From the NCBI GenBank assembly GCA_013215445.1, contig JABSRA010000049.1:1-34689 (forward strand): DNA of 34,689 nucleotides, read 5' to 3'. Under the pieces are notes generated by a model. The model saw nothing but the letters and a program-made list of their open reading frames with translations, searched no databases and was not told where the DNA came from. The DNA comes from Oceanospirillaceae bacterium. Its GTDB lineage: Bacteria > Pseudomonadota > Gammaproteobacteria > Pseudomonadales > Balneatricaceae. This document shows, in pieces, positions 1 through 8,097 of the stretch (the stretch's first letter is position 1; each line of letters begins with the position of its first letter). Both the position numbers and the translations under genes were made by a program.

Positions 1-2
1 TT

Positions 3-113
3 GATGCTCTTGCTGCCGATAACGCTTTAGCGGTTATTAATCAGCCATTAACCCCTGATTTTGTAAAATACAAAGATGACCTAAACTACCCGTTCCACAG
101 TGGTATTGACTGA
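3..113 (+). CDS. C-terminal end of an unrecognised protein (partial)
   Basis: An open frame enters from the left edge and gives 36 residues ending FHSGID before a TGA stop. The composition is protein-like and mildly acidic, with no low complexity, no membrane segment and no motif I recognise. It is on the same strand as the methyltransferase gene at 927 but about 810 bases separate them, so an operon is unlikely. Being cut by the window edge, it could be the end of any protein; no function is proposed. Confidence 0.5.
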   Translation, partial: DALAADNALAVINQPLTPDFVKYKDDLNYPFHSGID

Positions 114-926
114 CTGCATTTGCCATCTTCTCTGAGCTCTAAGCTGCGTTTTAGATGCTGTAAAAGCACTGCAAGCCAGCTGAGGATGTCTAATTCAGGC
201 GCTACAGCGGCTACTGTTGTACACTCACTAGTCCCTTGATCTTGAGCGTCAATGTTAAGAGAGTTTCACCGCCGTTTTGCATAATGACCAATAGACTTTG
301 TAAAATGCTCTGCATCAACCTTGATGGGTTCAGCCAAGACATGATTGCGTCGGGTTATTGCCGTTTGTTTTAGCCTCTACTTTTATCTCTTAGGGTTGCT
401 AGTGATATTTTACTTTGTGGGTAATAATTGGCGCCCCAATTGAGGCCAATGACTTTGCAATTCATGCCAATTTTCATACACTTCATGTACTGAGAGGGAG
501 CTGATGGAGAGGATTTAACTGCCCGTTGCAGGTTTTTCCAAGCTATGCAATCCATTAATGTTTCAATAGTAGAGATGCAAAAACCAAACCACTGCCGGTC
601 AGCAGTGGCTCATTTTGTCAGCAGACAGCATTTGCCACTCTGGCTTTACCAACCGCTAACTACGCTAGGCAATGCATGCCAAACCCAGATGAAAGCGTCG
701 CTAGTTGTCTCGCGGTTTTTTTGATTGAATACCGCACTGCCTTAGCACTCTATATTTTATTCATCAAACCTCACTACTCACTCTTTTTATGACGCGTTGA
801 AACCGTTCAATGTCGCTCATAGAGCAGTCGCTGCCAGCTAGCCCTTCCATACTCTTAATACTTATGTACAAATCTAAAAGTGCTGTATTGATTGCCACCG
901 CGCTTTTTTCTTTAGGAGTATCAACG
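114..926. other. Long gene-poor gap upstream of the MttB-like gene
   Basis: I find no convincing gene here. Only short open stretches occur, for example a protein-like - strand stretch of about 33 codons within 250-360 that ends in a stop; it could be debris of a decayed gene but I cannot name it. A hairpin with perfect 7-bp arms (589-595 and 602-608, CCACTGC/GCAGTGG) followed by a T-rich stretch may be a weak terminator. The end nearest 926 must hold the promoter of the methyltransferase gene, but no clear -35/-10 pair stands out. Confidence 0.4.
914..918 (+). promoter_or_regulatory. Ribosome binding site that fixes the MttB-like start
   Basis: AGGAG lies 8 bases before the ATG at 927. The reading frame stays open to an earlier ATG at 810, but that start has no such site, and the 39 extra residues would put a hydrophobic, signal-like stretch in front of a cytoplasmic enzyme family. 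The start at 927 is therefore preferred. Confidence 0.75.
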
Positions 927-2498
927 ATGAGCGATTCAGCACCCCCTAGTAAGACACGCCGTGGCAGAGGAGGTCGCGCTGGCCGTCAGGCTAAAGCGGC
1001 GGCAGAAATTACGCCGATTGTCCCCTACCTCACACGGAAAATTCCCTATTATGAAGTGTTAGATGAGGACGGTTTGGCGCTGATTGAAAAAAATGCCGAC
1101 ACCATATTAGCCGAAGTCGGGATTGAATTTAGAGACGATGAGGAAGCACTACAACTGTGGCGCGATGCCGGTGCTGAAGTGCAGGGCCAATTGGTGAAAT
1201 TTCCGCGCGGTTTATGTCGAAAACTGATTCAAGACTCAGCCCCTGAACAATTTACCCAACACGCCCGCAACCCGCTGCGCAACATTGAAATAGGCGGTAA
1301 AAATACGGTTTTTGCCCCCGCCTACGGCAGCCCTTTTGTCTACGATATGGATAAGGGTAGACGCTACGCCACCATTGAAGATTTTCAAAATTTTATCAAA
1401 CTTGCCTATATGTCCGACAGCCTGCACCACTCGGGCGGGACTATCTGTGAGCCAGTTGACCTACCCGTCAACAAACGTCACTTTGATATGCTCTACTCAC
1501 ATATAAAATACTCCGACAAACCTTTCATGGGTTCAGTAACGGCGCCAGAGAGAGCTCAAGATTCGGTGGACATGTGTAAAATACTGTTCGGTGATAATTA
1601 TTTAGACCCCCTAACTGGCAAACCTAAAACAGTGTTGATCAGCCTGATCAATGCCAACTCACCAATGACCTTTGACGATACGATGTTAGGTGCTGCCAAA
1701 GTCTACGCCCGCAACAATCAGGCGACTATTATCACCCCCTTTATCTTGGCGGGTGCCATGTCTCCGGTAACAGTGGCGGGCACTGCTGCACAGTCTCTGG
1801 CGGAAACTCTAGCCGGCATGGCATTTGTGCAATTGGTTAATCCAGGCGCTCCGGTGGTGATGGGTAGCTTTGCCAGCTCTATTTCGATGCAATCGGGCGC
1901 ACCGACTTTTGGTACCCCAGAACCTGCCTTAGTGCTCTATATTATGGCGGCTCTCGCACGGCGCTTAAGAGTACCCTTTAGATCGGGTGGTAGTTTTTGT
2001 GGCGCCAAATTACCCGATGCACAGGCGGCTAATGAAGCGGCTAACACGCTACTCCCCACGGTATTGGGCGGAGTCAATTTCGTTTTACACACCGCTGGTT
2101 GGCAGGAGGGAGGCCTAGTAATGGGCTATGAAAAATTTGTCATGGATACCGATTTAGCGGCGATGATGGCCACCCTGCTCAAGGGGGTTGACCTGTCTGA
2201 AAATGGTCAGGCGATGGATGCGATTGCCGAGGTGGGCCCAGGTAATCACTTCCTCGGTTGTGCCCATACTAAAGCCAATTTTAAAACTGCCTTTTTTCGC
2301 TCCTCTCTGGCGGATAATAACAGCTTTGAGCAGTGGGAAGCCGATGGCAGTTTGACCCATGAACAGCGCGCTAATGCTCTGTGGAAGAAGATGTTAGCAA
2401 ACTACCAAGCCCCCCCATTAGACCCTGCTATCGATGCTGCGCTGCTTGAATATATGAATGAGCGCAAGGGCTCTTTCCCCGATTCAAACATCGCCTAA
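927..2498 (+). CDS. MttB-superfamily corrinoid methyltransferase, non-pyrrolysine (glycine betaine type)
   Basis: The 523-residue product matches the trimethylamine methyltransferase family (MttB, COG5598) over its length: an N-terminal region with YYEVLDEDGLALIEKNAD, then TIM-barrel stretches such as ITPFILAGAMSPVT and the late GPGNHFLGCAHT segment. Family members move a methyl group from a quaternary or tertiary amine to the cobalt of a partner corrinoid protein. Archaeal MttB needs an in-frame amber codon read as pyrrolysine; this frame has none, so it belongs with the non-pyrrolysine group, whose characterised members use glycine betaine (MtgB), proline betaine or carnitine. The exact substrate is inference; glycine betaine is favoured by the neighbouring GbdR-like regulator and the dimethylglycine dehydrogenase-like gene at 13539. 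Residues 9-23 form an unusual Arg/Gly-rich tail (TRRGRGGRAGRQAK). A terminator follows, so it is probably transcribed alone. Confidence 0.9.
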   Translation: MSDSAPPSKTRRGRGGRAGRQAKAAAEITPIVPYLTRKIPYYEVLDEDGLALIEKNADTILAEVGIEFRDDEEALQLWRDAGAEVQGQLVKFPRGLCRKLIQDSAPEQFTQHARNPLRNIEIGGKNTVFAPAYGSPFVYDMDKGRRYATIEDFQNFIKLAYMSDSLHHSGGTICEPVDLPVNKRHFDMLYSHIKYSDKPFMGSVTAPERAQDSVDMCKILFGDNYLDPLTGKPKTVLISLINANSPMTFDDTMLGAAKVYARNNQATIITPFILAGAMSPVTVAGTAAQSLAETLAGMAFVQLVNPGAPVVMGSFASSISMQSGAPTFGTPEPALVLYIMAALARRLRVPFRSGGSFCGAKLPDAQAANEAANTLLPTVLGGVNFVLHTAGWQEGGLVMGYEKFVMDTDLAAMMATLLKGVDLSENGQAMDAIAEVGPGNHFLGCAHTKANFKTAFFRSSLADNNSFEQWEADGSLTHEQRANALWKKMLANYQAPPLDPAIDAALLEYMNERKGSFPDSNIA

Positions 2499-2528
2499 TT
2501 AAGTATTTTCTGCAGATACTTTTCTCTG

Positions 2529-2558
2529 AAAATGCCCGGTTGATCACCGGGCATTTTT
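2529..2558 (+). terminator. Rho-independent terminator after the MttB-like gene
   Basis: AATGCCCGGT (2531-2540) and ACCGGGCATT (2546-2555) form a perfect GC-rich stem with loop TGATC. Flanking A-T pairs extend it and a run of T follows. It starts about 30 bases after the stop codon and separates this gene from the regulator gene downstream. Confidence 0.88.
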
Positions 2559-2605
2559 AGTTTGCGCGACGCTGGCATTTTTCAAACAAAAATATCATTT
2601 TCGAC

Positions 2606-2638
2606 TATATTTATGGTACTTTGATTACCATAAATATA
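2606..2638. promoter_or_regulatory. Perfect 13-bp inverted repeat, candidate operator
   Basis: TATATTTATGGTA (2606-2618) and TACCATAAATATA (2626-2638) are exact reverse complements separated by CTTTGAT. The palindrome ends 40 bases before the regulator start at 2679. It is too AT-rich to be a good terminator, and a terminator already lies 50 bases upstream. A dimeric regulator binding here would control the regulator gene itself. Which protein binds is unknown; I saw no second copy of the motif in the window. Confidence 0.55.
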
Positions 2639-2678
2639 ATCCTATAAAGCTACTTTTTGCCAAGAGTAACGAGCACTG

Positions 2679-3647
2679 ATGACAGACAACAAACCTATAA
2701 GATTCGGCTTTTTACTGGTCGAAAAATATTCTATGATCGCCATGAGTTCGGCGATCGAACCACTGCGGATGGCTAACCGCCTCTCTCAATTACCACTCTA
2801 TGAATGGCCAGTCATCACCTTAGATGGCCAGGCGGTGTCTGCCAGTAACGGTTTAATGGTATCACCCGATGCCAGTGTCGATACTATTGAGGCACTGGAT
2901 ATGCTGTTTATCTGCGCCGGTGTTGAAGTTGATGGGGTCTACAATAAAAAACTGCAGGCGGCACTGTGCAAGTTTGATCGGCAAAAAATAAAGTTAGGCG
3001 GCCTCTGTACTGGCACTTATTTGCTGGCACGCGCCGGTTTGCTCGATGGTTATCGCTGCACTATCCACTGGGAAAACATGCACAGTATGCGCGAGGAGTT
3101 TCCCAAGGTAAATGTGAGCGACGAACTCTATGAAATAGACCGTGATCGCTATACCTGTGCCGGGGGCAGCGCCCCTTTAGATATGATGCTGAAACTGATT
3201 ACCGATACCTACGGCGGCAAACTATCGGCCAATATCTCCGAGCAATTTATGTGCGATAGAATTCGTGGTCAACACGATAGGCAACGTACCCCACTGCAGC
3301 AGTATCTTGGCGCTAGCCAACCTAAGTTGATTGAAACTATCACTTTGATGGAGGCAAATATTGAAGAGCCGATGAGTATCGATGAATTAGCGGCTCTAGT
3401 GGGTGTCTCCAGGCGTCAATTAGAGCGCCTGTTTCAAAAGTATTTACACTCGGTTCCCACCCGCTATTATATGAACCTTCGACTGACTTGTGCGCGGCGG
3501 CTATTGCTGCAAACCGGAAAGTCGGTGATAGATGTATCACTGGCCTGTGGTTTTGTCTCGCCGCCACATTTCAGTAAATGCTATCGCGATTTCTTCGGTA
3601 TCCCGCCACGGGAAGAACGCCAGCAAAAGCTGGATAGTTTGAATTAA
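2679..3647 (+). CDS. GlxA/GbdR-family transcriptional regulator (DJ-1/PfpI-like domain plus AraC HTH)
   Basis: The 322-residue protein has an N-terminal DJ-1/PfpI-like (class I amidotransferase-like) ligand domain, residues about 8-190, with the subfamily hallmark GGLCTGTYLLARAG around 107-120 followed by TIHWENMH. Residues about 220-318 form an AraC-type double helix-turn-helix (SIDELAALVGVSRRQLERLF, then VSLACGFVSPPHFSKCYRDFFG). This architecture is that of GbdR, CdhR and related activators of glycine betaine and carnitine catabolism in Pseudomonas. Its place between the methyltransferase gene and the corrinoid operon suggests that it senses the methylated amine or its product and switches on both units. 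It ends 3 bases from the convergent RACo-like gene. A perfect palindrome upstream hints at autoregulation. Family is clear; ligand is inferred. Confidence 0.9.
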   Translation: MTDNKPIRFGFLLVEKYSMIAMSSAIEPLRMANRLSQLPLYEWPVITLDGQAVSASNGLMVSPDASVDTIEALDMLFICAGVEVDGVYNKKLQAALCKFDRQKIKLGGLCTGTYLLARAGLLDGYRCTIHWENMHSMREEFPKVNVSDELYEIDRDRYTCAGGSAPLDMMLKLITDTYGGKLSANISEQFMCDRIRGQHDRQRTPLQQYLGASQPKLIETITLMEANIEEPMSIDELAALVGVSRRQLERLFQKYLHSVPTRYYMNLRLTCARRLLLQTGKSVIDVSLACGFVSPPHFSKCYRDFFGIPPREERQQKLDSLN

Positions 3648-3650
3648 TTC

Positions 3651-5738
3651 TTAGCTGTCCCGCGCGCGCCGACGCGCCCTCGATCTCGCCCCACGGGTCT
3701 TGTTTGCAGGGGCCTTTCGCGGGGGTAAGGTTAATACTTTGGAGAGTTCGACAAACTCATCGGTTAAATGCGGCAGCGCCATGGCGGCGACAAAGTGATC
3801 TTGAAAAGCCGCCTCTGTCGCTGTTTCAACTTTTTCTACCTGCCGCAACAAACTACAAATTTTAGCGCGCTTGCCTCTATTTAACAGGGCGATGCGCGCC
3901 CCCGTCCCCGCCGCATTACCCACTGGATTCACCAGCGATAAGTCACAATCGGGAATCAAGCCCAGTAACATCGCATACTTCACATCGATGTGGCTGCCAA
4001 AGGCACCGGCTAAAGCAATCCGACCTAATTTATCGACTTGCATATGATCCATTAACAGGCGAATACCGGCGTAGAGCGCCGCCTTGGCTAATTGGATAGC
4101 ACGCACATCATTTTGGGTAATTAGCAATGGTTTTTCGCCATCGTGCAGCACATAACTATAGGTGCGCTCTTGCGCAATCACTCGCTCACTGTGTTGCGCA
4201 TCAGGGGCTACTATCACCCCATCACTGTTAATCACCCCCGCTAAAAACAACTCACCAATGACCTCGATAATGCCCGATCCACACACACCGCTGATCTGTA
4301 TTCTCTTGGTACGCGCCGCAAAATCTGCATCATCTGACCAGAGATCACAACCGATAATTTTAAATCTTGGTGCTAAGGTTTGTGGGTTGATGCGCACCCG
4401 TTCAATCGCGCCGACGGCCGCTCGTTGACCACAGCTAATTTGCGCCCCTTCAAAGGCTGGCCCAGTGGGGCTAGAGGCCGCTAACAAACGCTGTTTATTA
4501 CCCAGCACAATTTCAGCGTTGGTGCCTATATCCACCAGCAGGGTAACGCTATCCTCTAAATCAGGCCGCTCGGCCAGTATCATGCCGGCGGTATCCGCCC
4601 CGATATGCCCGGCGAGACAAGGCAAGATAAAAACCCGTGCATTTTGATGCAGTGGGATGTCTAATTCAGCGGTTTTTAAACGCACTGCTAAGTCTGTGGT
4701 GAGGGCGAAGGGCGCGGTCCCCAGCGGGGTGGGATCTATACCCAGTAACAAGTGGTGCATAATAGGGTTGCAGACAATGGTCATATCGATAATATCGGTG
4801 ATGGCAATGCCGGCTTTTTTGGCGGTATCCCCAGCGAGGCTGACAAAGGCCTCACGCACCACTTTGCACATTTGGCTATCTCCGCCGGGGTTCATCATCA
4901 CGTAGGAGACTCGGCTCATCAGATCTTCGCCAAAGCGTATCTGCGGATTCATCAGTGCGGCACTGGCCAATACCTTGCCACTGCTCAACTCACATAAATG
5001 TGCCGCGATAGTGGTCGATCCCAAATCTATCGCCAAGCCATACAAGCCCATTTTAACCCCGGGCCAGACACCGATAATATCGGCGCGCTCACCTTGCTCT
5101 GTCTCTGGCGTATCGGCAAAGTACAGCGCTAAGGTAATTTCGCGCTGGCCCTTGGTCAGGGCGGGCTGCAACTGTTGCATAACCGATAATTCACAGTGAT
5201 CAAGTTGAATCTGATAACGCTCAAAAAACTGGCTGTGTAGCTTGCGTAAATCCGAGCTGGGATCATCTATATCAGGCTCTGCCACACTCAAGGTGTAGAG
5301 CTTAACATTGGGATCGATAAGCAATTCTAGCGGTGCCGCCTCCTTGGCGATATGCTGACGGTGTAACTGGGAGCTACTGGGGACATCTATCACTAAATCA
5401 CCGCGGATCTGGCTACTGCAACTCAAGCGCTGTCCACGGCCTAGATCCAGTTTTTTATTACTCTGTTCCAGCTCGCTAATCGATGATAAATGCTCGGCGC
5501 GCGAGTGAATATGGTGCTTGGGAAATTCACCGATACTGGGGGTGACAATACAGCGACTGCAAATCCCGCGTCCACCGCAGCTAGATTCGAGATCCACACC
5601 TAATCGCTGGGCCGCCTGCAGTACAGAGGTGCCGATCGGGAACTCCCCGCGCAGGCCGCTGGGGGTGAAGACCACCGCCGCCAATTTTTTTTGCACTTGA
5701 GCATTAGGCACGACGTCTGCGACTCCCACGGCGGGCAC
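3651..5738 (-). CDS. RACo/RamA-like corrinoid reductive activator (2Fe-2S ferredoxin plus ASKHA domain)
   Basis: The product of 695 residues begins with a ferredoxin-like domain whose cysteines at about 54, 60, 63 and 107 fit a 2Fe-2S cluster (SSCGGRGICSRC, then LSCSS). It continues into the DUF4445/ASKHA region, with IDLGSTT at about 237-243 and later CGQRAAVGAIERV and LAGAFGSHID. RACo-type proteins reduce accidentally oxidised Co(II) corrinoid back to Co(I) using ATP, which keeps the methyltransferase cycle running. It is the last gene of the operon and overlaps the pterin-binding methyltransferase gene by 35 bases. The start is uncertain: GTG at 5738 has GAGGG 8 bases upstream, GTG at 5729 has AGAGG about 8 upstream. 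The last 24 residues carry ten basic residues (TRGARSRARRRARDS), a tail not expected in the family. Confidence 0.88.
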   Translation of the reverse strand: MPAVGVADVVPNAQVQKKLAAVVFTPSGLRGEFPIGTSVLQAAQRLGVDLESSCGGRGICSRCIVTPSIGEFPKHHIHSRAEHLSSISELEQSNKKLDLGRGQRLSCSSQIRGDLVIDVPSSSQLHRQHIAKEAAPLELLIDPNVKLYTLSVAEPDIDDPSSDLRKLHSQFFERYQIQLDHCELSVMQQLQPALTKGQREITLALYFADTPETEQGERADIIGVWPGVKMGLYGLAIDLGSTTIAAHLCELSSGKVLASAALMNPQIRFGEDLMSRVSYVMMNPGGDSQMCKVVREAFVSLAGDTAKKAGIAITDIIDMTIVCNPIMHHLLLGIDPTPLGTAPFALTTDLAVRLKTAELDIPLHQNARVFILPCLAGHIGADTAGMILAERPDLEDSVTLLVDIGTNAEIVLGNKQRLLAASSPTGPAFEGAQISCGQRAAVGAIERVRINPQTLAPRFKIIGCDLWSDDADFAARTKRIQISGVCGSGIIEVIGELFLAGVINSDGVIVAPDAQHSERVIAQERTYSYVLHDGEKPLLITQNDVRAIQLAKAALYAGIRLLMDHMQVDKLGRIALAGAFGSHIDVKYAMLLGLIPDCDLSLVNPVGNAAGTGARIALLNRGKRAKICSLLRQVEKVETATEAAFQDHFVAAMALPHLTDEFVELSKVLTLPPRKAPANKTRGARSRARRRARDS

Positions 5739-6600
5739 CTCTTGCGCCCTCGACGTTGGGATCGCGAAAACGCTTGATCCAATTGGCGCAATCGGGGTCG
5801 CGTCCCATCATCACATCGGCACCTAAGGTGGCGGCAATGACTTCTTGGTGTAGGGGGTTGGTGATGGCAGAAGTCATACCCGAGGCGATGGCCATACTTA
5901 AAAACGCCGCATTAAAGCCATTGCGATTGGGCAGACCAAAACTGATATTAGAAGCGCCGCAGGTGGTATTTACCTTGAGTTCAGTGCGCAAACGATGCAC
6001 CAGCTTCATCACTTGCAATCCCGAGGTGTTAATTGCGCCGATGGGCATGACCAGCGGATCTACCACCACATCGCAGGCGGCAATTCCGTAATCTGAGGCG
6101 CGCTCGACTATTTTCTTAGCCACTGCAAAGCGCACATCAGGGTCTTGAGATATGCCCGTTTCATCATTGGAAATAGCCACCACAGCCGCCCCGTATTTTT
6201 TCACCAGCGGCAACACCCGCTCCATTTGCTCGTCTTCTCCGGTCACAGAGTTTACCAGCGCCTTACCTTTATAGACGGATAAACCAGCCTCTAGTGCCTC
6301 GACAATGGACGAGTCAATGCACAGCGGTATATCGGTAATTGACTGAATAAGCTGGATCACTTCCGCCAGTATTTTCGGCTCATCCGCCAGCGGAATACCA
6401 GCATTAACGTCTAAAATCTGTGCCCCTGCGGCAATTTGCGCCAGCGTATCAGCCTTGACCCTCGAGTAATCACCCACTTTCATCTCGGCGGCTAATAATT
6501 TTCGCCCGGTCGGATTGATGCGCTCGCCTATAATAACGAAGGGGCGGTCAAAGCCAATCACGGTCTCTTTAGTGGCGGAACTTAATACTGTATCTGTCAT
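5704..6600 (-). CDS. Methyltetrahydrofolate:corrinoid methyltransferase (MtgA/AcsE-like, pterin-binding)
   Basis: The 298-residue protein is a single pterin-binding TIM barrel. GERINPTGR (residues 25-33) and ILDVNAG (62-68) are the pterin-site signatures shared by MetH, AcsE and MtgA; later come IDSS, NSVTGE, GASNISFG and the terminal MMGRDPDC. In a demethylation module this enzyme takes the methyl group from the methyl-corrinoid protein and gives it to tetrahydrofolate. Its ATG overlaps the stop of the MetF-like gene (ATGA), so translation is coupled. The family core ends near IKRFRDPN; a short tail GARGARRGSRRRRA follows, and its codons coincide with the ribosome binding and start region of the next gene. 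Dihydropteroate synthase is excluded by context and by the INPTGR signature. Confidence 0.9.
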   Translation of the reverse strand: MTDTVLSSATKETVIGFDRPFVIIGERINPTGRKLLAAEMKVGDYSRVKADTLAQIAAGAQILDVNAGIPLADEPKILAEVIQLIQSITDIPLCIDSSIVEALEAGLSVYKGKALVNSVTGEDEQMERVLPLVKKYGAAVVAISNDETGISQDPDVRFAVAKKIVERASDYGIAACDVVVDPLVMPIGAINTSGLQVMKLVHRLRTELKVNTTCGASNISFGLPNRNGFNAAFLSMAIASGMTSAITNPLHQEVIAATLGADVMMGRDPDCANWIKRFRDPNVEGARGARRGSRRRRA

Positions 6601-7616
6601 GTTTTATAACTCTCTTGCAAGCGTTGCTGGTCGCGTCCCGGATACCAGGGAGTACGCCCCTGTAACACCCCAGAGCATTTAATGATGTCTGCCACCGCCT
6701 CTTCCTGGCGATAGGCCATAACATGAATACCGCTAACTCCCTCTATTTCACTGAGCTGTTGAATTAATTCAACACAGAGCTTCTGGCCCTCTCTTTTTTG
6801 ATCTTTAGCCCCCGCTAAACGGGTAATGACCGTATCGGGAATGTGTATGCCCGGGACATTATTGCGGATCCAAGTGGCTGTTTTAGCCGAGGCCATTGGC
6901 CCTACGCCGGGCAGTATAAATACCTTTTCCAACAGGCCTAAATCTCTAGAGCGGGCCATAAATTCTTTAAAGCGCGGCACATCAAAGCAGTAATTAGTCT
7001 GAATAAACTGCGCGCCCGCGGCGATCTTTTTCGCCAATCGATAGGGCCTAAAGTCATGGGGCGGTGCAAAGGGATTAGAGGCCGCACCCAAAAAGACCTT
7101 GGGCGGGGTACTGATCCGGCGCCCACTGAGAAATTCTCCTTTATCACGCATGCCTCGTATGGTTTCAAGCAGCGACATGCAATCTAAATCAAACACCGCT
7201 TTGGCCTGGGGGTGATCACCCGCCTGTACCCCATCTCCTGTGAGGCAGAGCATGTTTGTGACACCCATCGCCGCCCCGCCCAGCACATCTCCCTGAATGG
7301 CAATACGATTTCTATCACGACAGGAAATTTGCATGATGGGCGCATAGCCAATCCGGGTTAATAGCGCACACATACCCACACTCGACATATGGCAATTGGC
7401 TCCAGAACCATCGGTGGCGTTCATGCCATCGACAAAACCATCAAAAATCTGGGCTCTATCGTATACCTCCTGCGGATCGGCGGAGTCGGGCGGCGATAAC
7501 TCAGAGGTCACCGCAAACAGCCCCGCCCGCAGTACGCGCTCTAATCGCCCCGCTGAAGTATGCCCCTCTAAGATAGGCAGCATTTCCCCGGGAGTGGGCT
7601 CATCGTGAAAGATCAT
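6597..7616 (-). CDS. Methylenetetrahydrofolate reductase-like protein (MetF family)
   Basis: The 339-residue product has the MTHFR barrel: an N-terminal VTSELSPPDS strand, MQISCRDRNR near residue 98, NMLCLTGD near 124, and FIQTNYCFD in the second half, which holds the family flavin and folate contacts. The protein is longer than enterobacterial MetF (about 296) and resembles the MetF partner of MetV in acetogens. Inside a demethylation operon it most likely works in the oxidative direction, turning methyl-tetrahydrofolate into methylene-tetrahydrofolate. Both neighbours overlap by 4 bases (ATGA), so MetV-like, MetF-like and MtgA-like proteins are translationally coupled. A biosynthetic methionine role cannot be excluded but is less likely here. 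Confidence 0.88.
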   Translation of the reverse strand: MIFHDEPTPGEMLPILEGHTSAGRLERVLRAGLFAVTSELSPPDSADPQEVYDRAQIFDGFVDGMNATDGSGANCHMSSVGMCALLTRIGYAPIMQISCRDRNRIAIQGDVLGGAAMGVTNMLCLTGDGVQAGDHPQAKAVFDLDCMSLLETIRGMRDKGEFLSGRRISTPPKVFLGAASNPFAPPHDFRPYRLAKKIAAGAQFIQTNYCFDVPRFKEFMARSRDLGLLEKVFILPGVGPMASAKTATWIRNNVPGIHIPDTVITRLAGAKDQKREGQKLCVELIQQLSEIEGVSGIHVMAYRQEEAVADIIKCSGVLQGRTPWYPGRDQQRLQESYKT

Positions 7617-8080
7617 TTACTTGATTGCTCCTGCTTAACCACTACTTCTCGCACTTTTCGCAACCAAGCAGAACTACCCTGTAAAGTATGATCAACGGGC
7701 AATTGCACGGCGTGTATCTGCTTGCCAGCACGCATACTTTGGCTGCCCTGCCATGCATCCATCCACACACAGCGCATCTCGGGCTGCACTTCACAGTTGC
7801 CATTTTGTCGCACTCCGCCGCAGGGGCCGTTACGAATATTTTTAGGGCAGTTCATCGAGCAAGACATACCTGTGGCACTGAGCGCACAATCACCGCACAT
7901 TTTGCAATCAAACAACAGTCCCTTACAGAGTTTTTCAAAAATGGCGACTGGTTTTTCCAAACGCTGATAGCCAATTTTTTGCATAACCGGATGCAATTTA
8001 ACTAACCCCTGTTCGAGCCAGTTATAAATAGTTTCGAAAGCTTGCGAGTGCCGTACTACCCAGCGTCGTACTTTGTACAT
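7613..8080 (-). CDS. MetV-like Cys-rich protein (MTHFR C-terminal family)
   Basis: The product has 155 residues with nine cysteines between about 52 and 104, arranged CKMCGDC, then GMSCSMNC, NGPCGG, GNCEV and MRCVW. This is the pattern of the MTHFR_C domain, known as MetV in acetogens, where it forms a complex with MetF and carries metal or Fe-S centres for electron transfer. A strong ribosome site (GAGGAGG) precedes the ATG. The stop overlaps the MetF start, as expected for subunits made in equal amounts. In this presumably aerobic organism it should pass electrons from methyl-folate oxidation to an unknown acceptor; no RnfC-like or Hdr-like partner gene is present in the window. Which cluster the cysteines bind cannot be read from sequence. 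Confidence 0.85.
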   Translation of the reverse strand: MYKVRRWVVRHSQAFETIYNWLEQGLVKLHPVMQKIGYQRLEKPVAIFEKLCKGLLFDCKMCGDCALSATGMSCSMNCPKNIRNGPCGGVRQNGNCEVQPEMRCVWMDAWQGSQSMRAGKQIHAVQLPVDHTLQGSSAWLRKVREVVVKQEQSSK

Positions 8081-8097
8081 CTATTGCCTCCTCCTCA

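Noticed and set aside
810-926. In-frame N-terminal extension of the MttB-like protein with a signal-peptide-like stretch
   Set aside because: The ATG at 927 has AGGAG at ideal distance and the family is cytoplasmic; the extension is probably chance.
927-2498. Possible pyrrolysine-dependent trimethylamine methyltransferase
   Set aside because: No in-frame amber codon interrupts the gene, and no pyl genes are seen in the window.
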